From: Burkholderia cenocepacia
GTDB taxonomy: Bacteria > Pseudomonadota > Gammaproteobacteria > Burkholderiales > Burkholderiaceae
Direction of reading: 5' to 3'
Length of the DNA: 64,000 bases
Assembly (NCBI RefSeq): GCF_014211915.1
Contig: NZ_CP060040.1
Span: 620,001 to 684,000 of the forward strand
In this document: piece after piece, positions 19,766-27,421 of the stretch
Numbering within the stretch: position 1 is the stretch's first letter
Layout: every line of letters starts with the position of its first letter
The notes under the pieces: model-generated
The model's database searches: none
What the model saw: the letters and a program-made list of their open reading frames with translations, nothing else
Told to the model about the DNA's origin: nothing
Translations under genes and position numbers: made by a program

Positions 19766-19887
19766 TGGCCGGCATCGCATCGCGATTGCCGGCCGGCGTG
19801 GTGATTGCCGCGCATCTGGCGGGTGTGGCGGCGGTCATCGTCACGATCGCGGCGCTCGTGACGGTGCTGGCGCTGCTGTTCAGGTAA
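19765..19887 (+). CDS. Small hydrophobic membrane peptide (40 aa)
   Basis: Starts within the stop of the DUF4865 gene (TGATG, one-base overlap) and encodes 40 residues. After MAGIASRLPAG comes a run of about 26 hydrophobic residues rich in Val, Ala, Leu and Ile, ending LLFR. This would be a single membrane segment. I do not recognise it. The overlap suggests translational coupling with the gene before it, and the very strong hairpin 29 bases later marks the end of the transcript. Confidence 0.5.
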   Translation: MAGIASRLPAGVVIAAHLAGVAAVIVTIAALVTVLALLFR

Positions 19888-19915
19888 CGCGCTTCAGCAC
19901 AGTGGTGGTGGGCGC

Positions 19916-19948
19916 GGGGGCGCCGCGCATGCGGTGCGCGGCGCCCCC
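19916..19948. terminator. 14-bp perfect hairpin between convergent genes
   Basis: GGGGGCGCCGCGCA (19916-19929) pairs perfectly with 19935-19948 around a 5-base loop. It separates the LysR-linked gene pair from the convergent GH3 gene. No long T tract, but the stem is one of the two strongest in the window. Confidence 0.8.
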
Positions 19949-19969
19949 GGTCGCTTCATCGCCGCTCGC

Positions 19970-22171
19970 TCAATGGCCTTGCAAGCGGATATCGCGCGAC
20001 GACGCGCCGACGTACACGGTCCCGCCCGAGACGACCCGCCAGCCGTTGCGCGACGTATCCCAGACGCTCTGCATCCGTGGCGACACGGTCACGCGCACCC
20101 GCCGTGCCTCGCCCGGATTCAGCCGGATCTTTTCCCAGCCGACCAGCCGCTTCGGCGGCTCGTCCTTGTACGGCACGCCGAGATAGACCTGCGGCGTTTC
20201 CGCGCCGGCCACGCGCCCGTCGTTGCGTACGGTGAACGCGACGCTCAGCGAGCCGTCCCATTGCTTCGACACCGACAGACCCGAATACGCGAAGTGCGTA
20301 TACGACAGGCCGTAGCCGAACTCGAACATCGGCTTGATGTTGCGCGCGTCATACCAGCGGTAGCCCATGTTCAGCTTTTCTGCGTACACCGGGTCGGTGT
20401 CGAACGCGCCGTTTTGCCCCCACGTCGGCGAGTCCTGATCGCGCGCCGGGAAAGTCACGGGCAGTTTGCCCGACGGATTGACCGCACCGAACAGCACGTT
20501 CGCGATCGCCTTGCCGCCGGCTTCGCCCGGATACCACGCCTCGACGATGGCCGACACGTTGTCCTTCCACGGCATCAGCACCGGATTGCCGCTCTGGACG
20601 ACCACGACCGTATGTGGATTCGCGCGCGCGACGGCCTCGACGAGCGCATCCTGGTTCGACGGGTTCGCGAGGCTCAGGCTCTGCAGATCGCCGAAATCCT
20701 CGCCGGCCGGCTGCGCGACCACGACGATCGCGACGTCCGAGCGGCCCGCGAGCGCCGCGGCCTGGTCGATCTCCTGCTGCGTGTACGCGCGGAACGGCGA
20801 CTGCTGGTCGCTGTTGCCCGCATACGTGACCTGCGCGGCCGGCGCCAGCGCTCGGATCGCCGCGACGATCGGCACGTCGACCTTGAGCCACGGATTGCGC
20901 CACCAGCTGCAGCCGGTCGACGATCCGAACGTCAGGCCGCCGCAGCCGGCGAACGAACCGGATACGGGGTCGCGCGTGTTGCCCGAGCCGCCGCCGGACA
21001 GCACGGCTGCATCCGCATGGCCGCCGATCACGGCGATCCGCGACAGTGCCGACGCGACCAGCGGCAACTGGTTGCCGTCGTTCTTCAGCAGAACGATCGA
21101 TTGCTCGGAAGCCGCTTGCGCGAACCGGTTCCCGGCCGCGAAATCGATCGTGCCGCCGCCTTGGGCCGGATCGTCCATCACGCCCACGCGGATCATCACG
21201 GCGAGCTTGCGGCGCACCATGTCGTCGAGGCGCGCGGTCGACACCGAGCCGTTCGCGATCGCCTGCTTGACGGCCGCCGGCGTCAGGTACACGCTCGGCC
21301 CGACGTCTTCTTCCTCGTCGAGCCCGGCATTGATCGCGGCGGCGGTGCTGTGCGTGGCGCCCCAGTCGGACTGCACCTGGCCCTGGAAGCCCCATTCGTT
21401 TTTCAACACGTCGTTCAGCAGATGAGGGTTCTCGCATGCATAGGTGCCGTTCAGGCGGTTGTAGCTGCACATCACGCTACCGGGCCGCCCGCGTTTCGCG
21501 GCGATCTCGAACGGCAGCAGATACAGCTCGCGCAGCGTGCGTTCGTCGATCTGCGTATTGCCGCCCATCCGGCCGTGCTCCTGCTCGTTGCCCGCGTAGT
21601 GCTTGATCGTGGCGATGACTTTCTGCCGCTGCGTGGCGAGCGTGCGTTCGGCGAGCAGGTCGCCGGCGAGCAGCGGATCCTCGCCGAGATACTCGAACAG
21701 GCGGCCGCCGCGCGGCTCGCGTGCGAGGTTGGTGCCGCCGGCGAGGCCCATCCCGAATCCTTGCGCGCGCAACTGGATCGCGACCTGCTTGCCGTAGTCG
21801 TACGAAAGCCGCCGATCCCAGCTCGCGGCGACCGCGATCGTGGCCGGGAACGTCGTGCTGGCCTGCGACGTGCTGCCGGAGCCGGTCGCCGAATCGACCA
21901 TGTTGAGATCGGGAATGCCGAGCCGCGGCACGCCCTGGATGTAGCCGGCGCCGCCGCCCGGCACCTTGGACATTTCGTATTGCGAATGAATGAATTGAAG
22001 CTTCTCGTCGAGCGTCATCTTGCGCACGAGCAGGTCGGCGCGCCGTTGCGCGGCGGCCGATGCGAACGCGTCGGTCGCGTCGCCCTGCGCATTGAAATCG
22101 GCGTCGCCGGCGTAGGCAGTGGTGCAGAGGGTCGCTGCCAGCACGACGGCCGGCCAGAGTTTGTCCCGCAT
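19970..22171 (-). CDS. Secreted glycoside hydrolase family 3 beta-glucosidase
   Basis: A 733-residue GH3 enzyme hydrolysing terminal beta-linked sugars, probably in the periplasm. The signal peptide is MRDKLWPAVVLAATLCTTAYA. The N-terminal TIM barrel ends with the nucleophile motif QVQSDWGATHS (Asp of SDW), preceded by IKHYAGNEQEHGR, the family's KHF/Y motif. The alpha/beta sandwich and a C-terminal fibronectin-like domain (FEFGYGLSYTHFAYSGL) complete the three-domain form. The start at 22171 follows AGGAGAG. It lies beside the EPS cluster but points away, so a link to polysaccharide turnover is only a possibility. Confidence 0.93.
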   Translation of the reverse strand: MRDKLWPAVVLAATLCTTAYAGDADFNAQGDATDAFASAAAQRRADLLVRKMTLDEKLQFIHSQYEMSKVPGGGAGYIQGVPRLGIPDLNMVDSATGSGSTSQASTTFPATIAVAASWDRRLSYDYGKQVAIQLRAQGFGMGLAGGTNLAREPRGGRLFEYLGEDPLLAGDLLAERTLATQRQKVIATIKHYAGNEQEHGRMGGNTQIDERTLRELYLLPFEIAAKRGRPGSVMCSYNRLNGTYACENPHLLNDVLKNEWGFQGQVQSDWGATHSTAAAINAGLDEEEDVGPSVYLTPAAVKQAIANGSVSTARLDDMVRRKLAVMIRVGVMDDPAQGGGTIDFAAGNRFAQAASEQSIVLLKNDGNQLPLVASALSRIAVIGGHADAAVLSGGGSGNTRDPVSGSFAGCGGLTFGSSTGCSWWRNPWLKVDVPIVAAIRALAPAAQVTYAGNSDQQSPFRAYTQQEIDQAAALAGRSDVAIVVVAQPAGEDFGDLQSLSLANPSNQDALVEAVARANPHTVVVVQSGNPVLMPWKDNVSAIVEAWYPGEAGGKAIANVLFGAVNPSGKLPVTFPARDQDSPTWGQNGAFDTDPVYAEKLNMGYRWYDARNIKPMFEFGYGLSYTHFAYSGLSVSKQWDGSLSVAFTVRNDGRVAGAETPQVYLGVPYKDEPPKRLVGWEKIRLNPGEARRVRVTVSPRMQSVWDTSRNGWRVVSGGTVYVGASSRDIRLQGH

Positions 22172-22652
22172 GTTGCTCTCCTGATCGTATTGCCGGTTGT
22201 TCGAATGATGTCCGGAGCTGCGCACGTCCGGTGGATTCGCACCGGACGGATTCGGCTGGCGGTGCAGGGTGGTTGCGCGTCGGCATGCCAGGCCAGGCGG
22301 GGAATCGTTACGGCCGGTTGGGCTCGACCAGTCAATGCGGGCGGCGACGCAGCCCGTCCCGCACTGTCGAATCGGGTGTAGCGATTCTCTGCTGCGACCA
22401 ATGGTATGAATGTAGTTTGACTACAGCATCGGTGTTTCTACCGATCCGTGTGATCTTTATTTCGTAGTCGCGCTGGGTGGGGTGGAAAGGCGGTCATCGT
22501 TCCCGACGAGGCGTGTTTGGTCGGGTAAGAAGTACCTGGGTGCAAGCGGTTTTGCATGGGAATGCGTCGGGCGGAGACCGGCTCGTTGCGTGCGCATCGA
22601 ATGCGGGGAGGGCGCATCGGGCGAATCCGCTCCCCGCGTGCGGAAAGTGCGA
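22172..22652. other. Intergenic region upstream of the GH3 gene
   Basis: No gene recognised. A 15-bp dyad, TGTAGT-TTG-ACTACA, sits at 22411-22425, 240 bases upstream of the GH3 start. It has the same 6-3-6 geometry as the dyad at 24135-24149 but a different sequence. The rest shows no structure that I can name. Confidence 0.4.
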
Positions 22653-23843
22653 TTACTTCGTGACGAGTGCGCCCGTCAACCCCGCGCTGATCGCCGGCAG
22701 CAGCAGGTTCAGCACGCGGCTTGCGCGGACGAGCCCGGTGTTGTCGACATACACGACGTCCTTCGACGCGAGCGGGAACTGGTTCGCGAGCAGCATCGAT
22801 ACCGGCGACTGCATGTCGAGATGATAGATGACGGGCGCGCTATCGGCGGCCTTGCGCAGCACGAACACCTGTTTCGCATTCGACGTCTGCTGGTTGAGCT
22901 GGCCGGCCTGCGTGAGCGCTTCGCTGAGCGTGAGCGAGCCGTCGCGCAGCGGTGCGACGGCTTGCGGCCTGACCACTTCGCCCATCACGTACACGGGATT
23001 GTCGTCGCGCGCGCTCACATGCAGCATGTCGCCGGGTCTCAGCATGATGTCCGCCGGGTTTTTCCCCGTCTTCATCATCTGCGCGACGTTCAGCGGGTAG
23101 ATCGTGCCGTTGCGGGTGATCGTGACGCGGCTCTGGTCCGCCGTCGGCGCAAAGCCGCCCGCGCGGCTGACGGCTTCGATCAGCGTCATCGGGATGTCGT
23201 TGATCGGCTGTGCGCCCGGATTGCGGACCTCGCCGTCGATATAGACCTGCGTGGCGCGAAACGACGCGACGCGAACCGTGACCTGCGGCTTGACGAACAC
23301 CTTGGCGAGCTCGGCCCTGACCTCGTGCTGGAGCTGCGCGACGGTCTTTCCGACCGCATGGATCGGATGCGGCACATACGGAAACTGCACGTTGCCGTTG
23401 CTGTCGACGACGAAGCCGGGCGCGGCGTCCGCGGCCTTCGTGTTCTGCACCGGCTGCCCGGCGGCCGTCGCGAATTCCGGGTGATCCCACACCGTGATCT
23501 GCAGCACGTCGCCGGCACCAATCCGGTACATGTCGGACTTCGCGAACAGGTTCGGCGGAATGGACGTACCGGGTGCGCGTTTCTGCTCGGCCCGGATCTG
23601 TTCGATCTGCGTCAGGTCGATCTGCTTGACCGGAACCTGCATGTCGCTGGTGACGTCGCCGTTGTCGGCGGTCGTGACCGGCAACGCGGTCGAACTCATG
23701 TGCTGCCCTGGCACCGTGCATGCGGACAACGTCGCGATGGTCGCGAACGAGAATGCCATGGCCATGCGGCGCATGGCTGTGCGAGGGTGGCCCGGCGCCA
23801 CGGAATCCAGCGGTTGAGCAATTTTCATTTTTTTATCCAGCAT
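22653..23843 (-). CDS. OPX polysaccharide export lipoprotein (Wza/BceE type)
   Basis: Outer-membrane polysaccharide exporter of the OPX family, the exit channel for the polymer made by the cluster. The lipobox LSACTVPG places the lipidated Cys after a signal segment (MAMAFSFATIATLSAC). The Poly_export domain (YRIGAGDVLQITVWDHPEF) and two SLBB domains (VYIDGEVRNPGAQPINDIPM and VYVMGEVVRPQAVAPLRDGS) follow, ending with a hydrophobic C-terminal helix. The start is uncertain: ATG 23843, 23828 and 23774 are all possible and none has a good ribosome site. It is divergent from the heptose genes and has a sigma-54-like promoter about 300 bases upstream. Confidence 0.92.
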   Translation of the reverse strand: MLDKKMKIAQPLDSVAPGHPRTAMRRMAMAFSFATIATLSACTVPGQHMSSTALPVTTADNGDVTSDMQVPVKQIDLTQIEQIRAEQKRAPGTSIPPNLFAKSDMYRIGAGDVLQITVWDHPEFATAAGQPVQNTKAADAAPGFVVDSNGNVQFPYVPHPIHAVGKTVAQLQHEVRAELAKVFVKPQVTVRVASFRATQVYIDGEVRNPGAQPINDIPMTLIEAVSRAGGFAPTADQSRVTITRNGTIYPLNVAQMMKTGKNPADIMLRPGDMLHVSARDDNPVYVMGEVVRPQAVAPLRDGSLTLSEALTQAGQLNQQTSNAKQVFVLRKAADSAPVIYHLDMQSPVSMLLANQFPLASKDVVYVDNTGLVRASRVLNLLLPAISAGLTGALVTK

Positions 23844-24134
23844 CGTTGAATCGATTGATACGTTATCCGGATCGAATCGAAAGCGCTTGTCGCACCCTCG
23901 ATTCGTTCTGCACATCGTGACGACGCTCGCGGGCGGCGTTCAGGCGCACGGCAATCCGCGCGTCGTTCGCGGCGACGCTGCTTCCGGCATCGATTGTCAA
24001 ACATTGCCAATGACGGAAGGAAGTCGTCATGCGGGGGCGGGGACGTGACGGCGATTTCGATGCCGGTTCGCACGTCGCCGTGCCGGTCGCGAACAGAGCG
24101 TAACGCAGGTTGGACGCTTCGATTGAGCGCTGGC

Positions 24135-24149
24135 GGCTTAATGTAAGCC
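24135..24149. promoter_or_regulatory. Palindrome GGCTTA-ATG-TAAGCC in the OPX/hddA divergent promoter
   Basis: A perfect 6-bp dyad with a 3-base centre. It sits immediately downstream of the sigma-54-like element read toward OPX, over the expected transcription start. It could bind the CRP/FNR regulators encoded nearby. Confidence 0.4.
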
Positions 24150-24152
24150 ATC

Positions 24153-24168
24153 GCACGCAGCGTGCCGG
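24153..24168 (-). promoter_or_regulatory. Sigma-54-like promoter toward the OPX gene
   Basis: On the minus strand the sequence reads CGGCACG-CTGC-GTGC. The essential GG and GC are separated by exactly 10 bases and the -24 half GGCACG is perfect; the -12 half is GTGC instead of TTGC. It points toward the OPX gene. Confidence 0.45.
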
Positions 24169-24279
24169 ACATCTATCGCATAGTGGCGCCAACGAACATG
24201 GTCGTGCATTCCCGGCCGAATGTGCGGGAGCGCGAACGGCATCGTGCCGACGGCCGACTCACTGTCTGCGAGAGATTTC

Positions 24280-25326
24280 ATGACACGCTTCATTGCCCGT
24301 TCGAGGGCGCCTTTGCGGTTGGGTCTGGGCGGCGGCGGAACCGACGTGCCGCCTTATTCGGACCGGTTCGGCGGTCTGGCGCTCAATGTGACGATCGAGA
24401 AATTTGCGTATGCGTCGATCGCGCCGCGCGACGACGCGAAGATCGAACTGGTGGCGGCGGATACGGATACGCGCTGGATCGGCCCGGTGTCGCCGGTGCT
24501 CGAAGTGCAGAACGGGCTCGGGCTGCATGTCGGCGTCTACAACCGGATCGTGCGGGATTTTCATGGCGGTCATCCGCTGGCCGTCACGATCACGACGTGT
24601 TCCGAGGCGCCGCCGGGGTCCGGGCTCGGCTCGTCGTCGACGATCGTCGTCGCGCTGGTCAGGGCGTTCTGCGAACTGCTGTCGTTGCCGCTCGGCGAAT
24701 ACGACATCGCGCATCTCGCGCACGACATCGAGCGAGAGGATCTCGGGCTTGCCGGCGGCAAGCAGGATCAATACGCGGCGACGTTCGGCGGGTTGAACTT
24801 CATGGAGTTTTATGGCGATCGCGTGATCGTCAATCCGCTGCGGATCAAGCAGGAAATCAAGGCCGAGATGGAGGCGTCGCTCGTGCTGTATTACACCGGC
24901 GTATCGCGCGAGTCGGCCAACATCATCAAGGAACAGAGCAGCAACGTGACGGAAGGCGTCGTCGATTCGCTCGCTGCGTTGCACGAAGTCAAGGACGAAG
25001 CCGTACGCATGAAAGAGGCCGTGCTGCGCGCCGATTTCGATGCGTTCGCCGCGTCGATGCGCGACGCGTGGGAATCGAAGAAACGGATGGCGAAGAACAT
25101 CTCGAACTCGATGATCGACGACCTGTACCGGGTCGCGGTCCGGGCCGGTGCGAAGGCCGGCAAGGTGTCCGGCGCGGGCGGTGGCGGTTTCATGATGTTC
25201 TTCGTGGACCCGGTCGACCGGTCGACCGTGATGCGCGCGCTGGACGCATACAACGGAATCAACGGCCAGGTGCTCAACTGTACGTTCACCGACATCGGTG
25301 CGCAGTCGTGGAGAAAGAATCAATGA
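24280..25326 (+). CDS. hddA: D-glycero-alpha-D-manno-heptose 7-phosphate kinase
   Basis: GHMP-superfamily kinase (348 residues) that phosphorylates C1 of heptose-7-phosphate in the GDP-D-glycero-alpha-D-manno-heptose pathway. The N-terminal motif RAPLRLGLGGGGTDVPPY and the ATP-binding loop PPGSGLGSSST are typical, as is the late GKVSGAGGGGFMMFF. I start at ATG 24280, where the protein begins MTRFIARSRAP; an ATG at 24220 adds 20 unrelated residues. It heads a four-gene operon with gmhA, hddC and gmhB: the stop overlaps the gmhA start as ATGA. Confidence 0.93.
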   Translation: MTRFIARSRAPLRLGLGGGGTDVPPYSDRFGGLALNVTIEKFAYASIAPRDDAKIELVAADTDTRWIGPVSPVLEVQNGLGLHVGVYNRIVRDFHGGHPLAVTITTCSEAPPGSGLGSSSTIVVALVRAFCELLSLPLGEYDIAHLAHDIEREDLGLAGGKQDQYAATFGGLNFMEFYGDRVIVNPLRIKQEIKAEMEASLVLYYTGVSRESANIIKEQSSNVTEGVVDSLAALHEVKDEAVRMKEAVLRADFDAFAASMRDAWESKKRMAKNISNSMIDDLYRVAVRAGAKAGKVSGAGGGGFMMFFVDPVDRSTVMRALDAYNGINGQVLNCTFTDIGAQSWRKNQ

Positions 25327-25904
25327 CGATCGGGGCAGAGAGCGAAATTCGCCAGACGCTCGCGGTGCTGACGGCGCTCGTATCCGACCGTGAGCAACTG
25401 GCGCGGGTCGAGCAGGTGGCCGAACGCGTGACGGAAGCGCTGCGGACGGGCAACAAGGTCCTGCTCGCGGGCAACGGCGGCAGCGCGGCGGATGCGCAGC
25501 ATATCGCCGGCGAATTCGTCAGCCGTTTCAACTTCGACCGACCCGGGCTCGCGGCGTTTGCGCTGACCGTGGACAGCTCGGTGATGACCGCGATCGGCAA
25601 CGACTACGGTTACGAGAAGCTGTTCGAGCGCCAGATTCAGGCGACCGGACGCCCCGGCGACATCTTCTGGGCGTACTCGACGTCGGGGCGGTCGCCGAAC
25701 ATTCTCCGCGCGCTGGAAGTGGCGCGGACAGCCGGCATGTTTTCCGTCGGCTTCACCGGCAACGGACCCGGCGCCGCCGAGATGCGCAGGCGTGCCGACA
25801 TCTGCATCGAGATTCCGTCCGCGTCGACGCCGAAGATCCAGGAGGGGCACCTCGTGTGCGGCCACATCATTTGCGGCATCGTCGAAGAGCGGATCTTTGC
25901 ATGA
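25323..25904 (+). CDS. gmhA: Phosphoheptose isomerase
   Basis: Sedoheptulose-7-phosphate isomerase (193 residues), the first step of heptose precursor synthesis. The SIS-domain core is visible: VLLAGNGGSAADAQHIAGEF, then YSTSGRSPN and the zinc-ligand region EGHLVCGHIICGIVEE. It overlaps hddA and hddC by 4 bases on each side. The copy for lipopolysaccharide core synthesis would normally be elsewhere, so this one is probably dedicated to the cluster. Confidence 0.95.
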   Translation: MTIGAESEIRQTLAVLTALVSDREQLARVEQVAERVTEALRTGNKVLLAGNGGSAADAQHIAGEFVSRFNFDRPGLAAFALTVDSSVMTAIGNDYGYEKLFERQIQATGRPGDIFWAYSTSGRSPNILRALEVARTAGMFSVGFTGNGPGAAEMRRRADICIEIPSASTPKIQEGHLVCGHIICGIVEERIFA

Positions 25905-26632
25905 GCGCGATGCTGCCCTGCCTGATCCTTGCCGGCGGACTCGGCACGCGGCTGCGCCCGGTGCTGGGCGACGCGCTGCCGAAGGCGCTCGCGTCGATCG
26001 GCGGCGAGCCGTTCCTGGCCTGGATGCTGCGCGGGCTCCAGCAGCAGGGCGTGACGGAGGTCGTGCTGTCGCTCGGTTACGGCAGCGACCCGATCAAGTC
26101 GTTCGTGACGTCGCGCGACTTCGGCATCGCGGTTTCCGTGATCGAGGAAGACGAGCCGCTCGGCACCGGCGGCGCGATCGTTCATGCGCTGAATGCTCAC
26201 GGTGCGCGCGACATGATCGTGATGAACGGCGATACGTTGTCGAATCTGGATCTGCGCGCGTTGGCGGCATTCCATCACGCAATGCGCCCCGATCTTGTCG
26301 TGGCGGCGACGCGCGTCGACGATGCGTCGCGCTACGGTACGCTCGAATTCGATGCGACGTCGCGCCGGCTGTCGGCATTCCGCGAGAAGCGGCCGGCGCC
26401 GGGCTACATCAATGCAGGTACGTATGTCGTCAACGCGCGCAAGCTGCTCGGCTTCGCGCTGCCGGTGAAATTCTCGTTCGAGCAGGATTTCCTGGCCGAA
26501 CGGGTCGACGCGCTCGACATCCGCGTATTCCCCGAGGTCACGGCGTTCATCGACATCGGCGTGCCGGCGGACTATCTGCGCGCGCAGACGGTGATTCCGT
26601 CGATGCTGGAGACCGGGACCAGTGAAGCCTAA
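25901..26632 (+). CDS. hddC: D-glycero-alpha-D-manno-heptose 1-phosphate guanylyltransferase
   Basis: Nucleotidyltransferase (243 residues) that forms GDP-heptose from heptose-1-phosphate. The N-terminal signature LILAGGLGTRLRPVL and the sugar-binding strands (MNGDTLSNLD, PGYINAGTYV) are present. Choice of GDP over other nucleotides rests on its neighbours hddA, gmhA and gmhB, which together form the complete GDP-heptose route. The ATGA overlap with gmhA supports the start at 25901. Confidence 0.9.
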   Translation: MSAMLPCLILAGGLGTRLRPVLGDALPKALASIGGEPFLAWMLRGLQQQGVTEVVLSLGYGSDPIKSFVTSRDFGIAVSVIEEDEPLGTGGAIVHALNAHGARDMIVMNGDTLSNLDLRALAAFHHAMRPDLVVAATRVDDASRYGTLEFDATSRRLSAFREKRPAPGYINAGTYVVNARKLLGFALPVKFSFEQDFLAERVDALDIRVFPEVTAFIDIGVPADYLRAQTVIPSMLETGTSEA

Positions 26633-27194
26633 AGCCCTGTTCCTGGATCGCGACGGCGTGATCAACGTCGACTACGGCTACGTGCACCGCCAGCAAGACT
26701 GCGTGTTCGTCGACGGCATCTTCGATCTCGTGCGGCTGGCCAATGCGACCGGGTATCAGGTGGTCGTCGTGACGAATCAGGCCGGGATCGGCCGCGGATA
26801 TTTTTCGGAGTCGCAATTCGTCGCATTCATGGACTGGATGCGACGCAGGTTCGACGAGCGTGGCGCGAGAATCGACCGCGTCTATTTTTGCCCGCATCAC
26901 CCGGTGGCCGGAATGGGCCGCTACCGGCAAGCATGCGCCTGCCGGAAGCCGCAGCCCGGCATGCTGCACGACGCGCGGCGCGATCTGGACCTCGACCTGT
27001 CCGCGTCGATCCTGGTCGGCGACAAGCCGTCCGATCTCGACGCCGGTGCGCGCGCGGGTGTCGGGCGTCGGTTCCTGTTCGTGGGCGACCGGCCCGGACA
27101 TGCGCAAGCCGATCCGGCGGCCGAGGTGGTCGCGCGGCTGTCGGACGTCGGCGCGGCGCTGCAACGCACGGGAATCGCCGCGGCGGGCGTGTAG
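26622..27194 (+). CDS. gmhB: D-glycero-D-manno-heptose 1,7-bisphosphate phosphatase
   Basis: HAD-family phosphatase (190 residues) that removes the C7 phosphate. The catalytic loop LDRDGVINVDYGYV and the zinc-binding loop CPHHPVAGMGRYRQACACRKP carry the family's Cys/His ligands. The start is GTG at 26622, overlapping the hddC stop by 11 bases. It closes the heptose operon; 227 bases separate it from the Wzc-like gene. Confidence 0.93.
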   Translation: MKPKALFLDRDGVINVDYGYVHRQQDCVFVDGIFDLVRLANATGYQVVVVTNQAGIGRGYFSESQFVAFMDWMRRRFDERGARIDRVYFCPHHPVAGMGRYRQACACRKPQPGMLHDARRDLDLDLSASILVGDKPSDLDAGARAGVGRRFLFVGDRPGHAQADPAAEVVARLSDVGAALQRTGIAAAGV

Positions 27195-27421
27195 CGGGCG
27201 GCAGTATCGACGACGGCACGCCGGAATGAAACCAACGAGGACTCGACGACGGCTGGCCGGCCGTTGCGCCGGTCGGGAAGCGCGGGGCATCCAGGTTCCC
27301 GACGCAACGCGCTCCCGGGCGGCACTGAAGGGTTTCCAGCCGGATTTTCAAAGACATGAACGTGAATCACAACACGCGTAAAGCGGCGAAGCCAGCCGGA
27401 TCTTCCATTCTGGAGTTCAGC

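Noticed and set aside
27195..27421. Possible sigma-54 promoter before the Wzc-like gene (GGCACG near 27219, TGGCCG near 27251)
   Set aside because: Neither keeps GG-N10-GC: the first has TG in place of the -12 GC, and the second is one base short.
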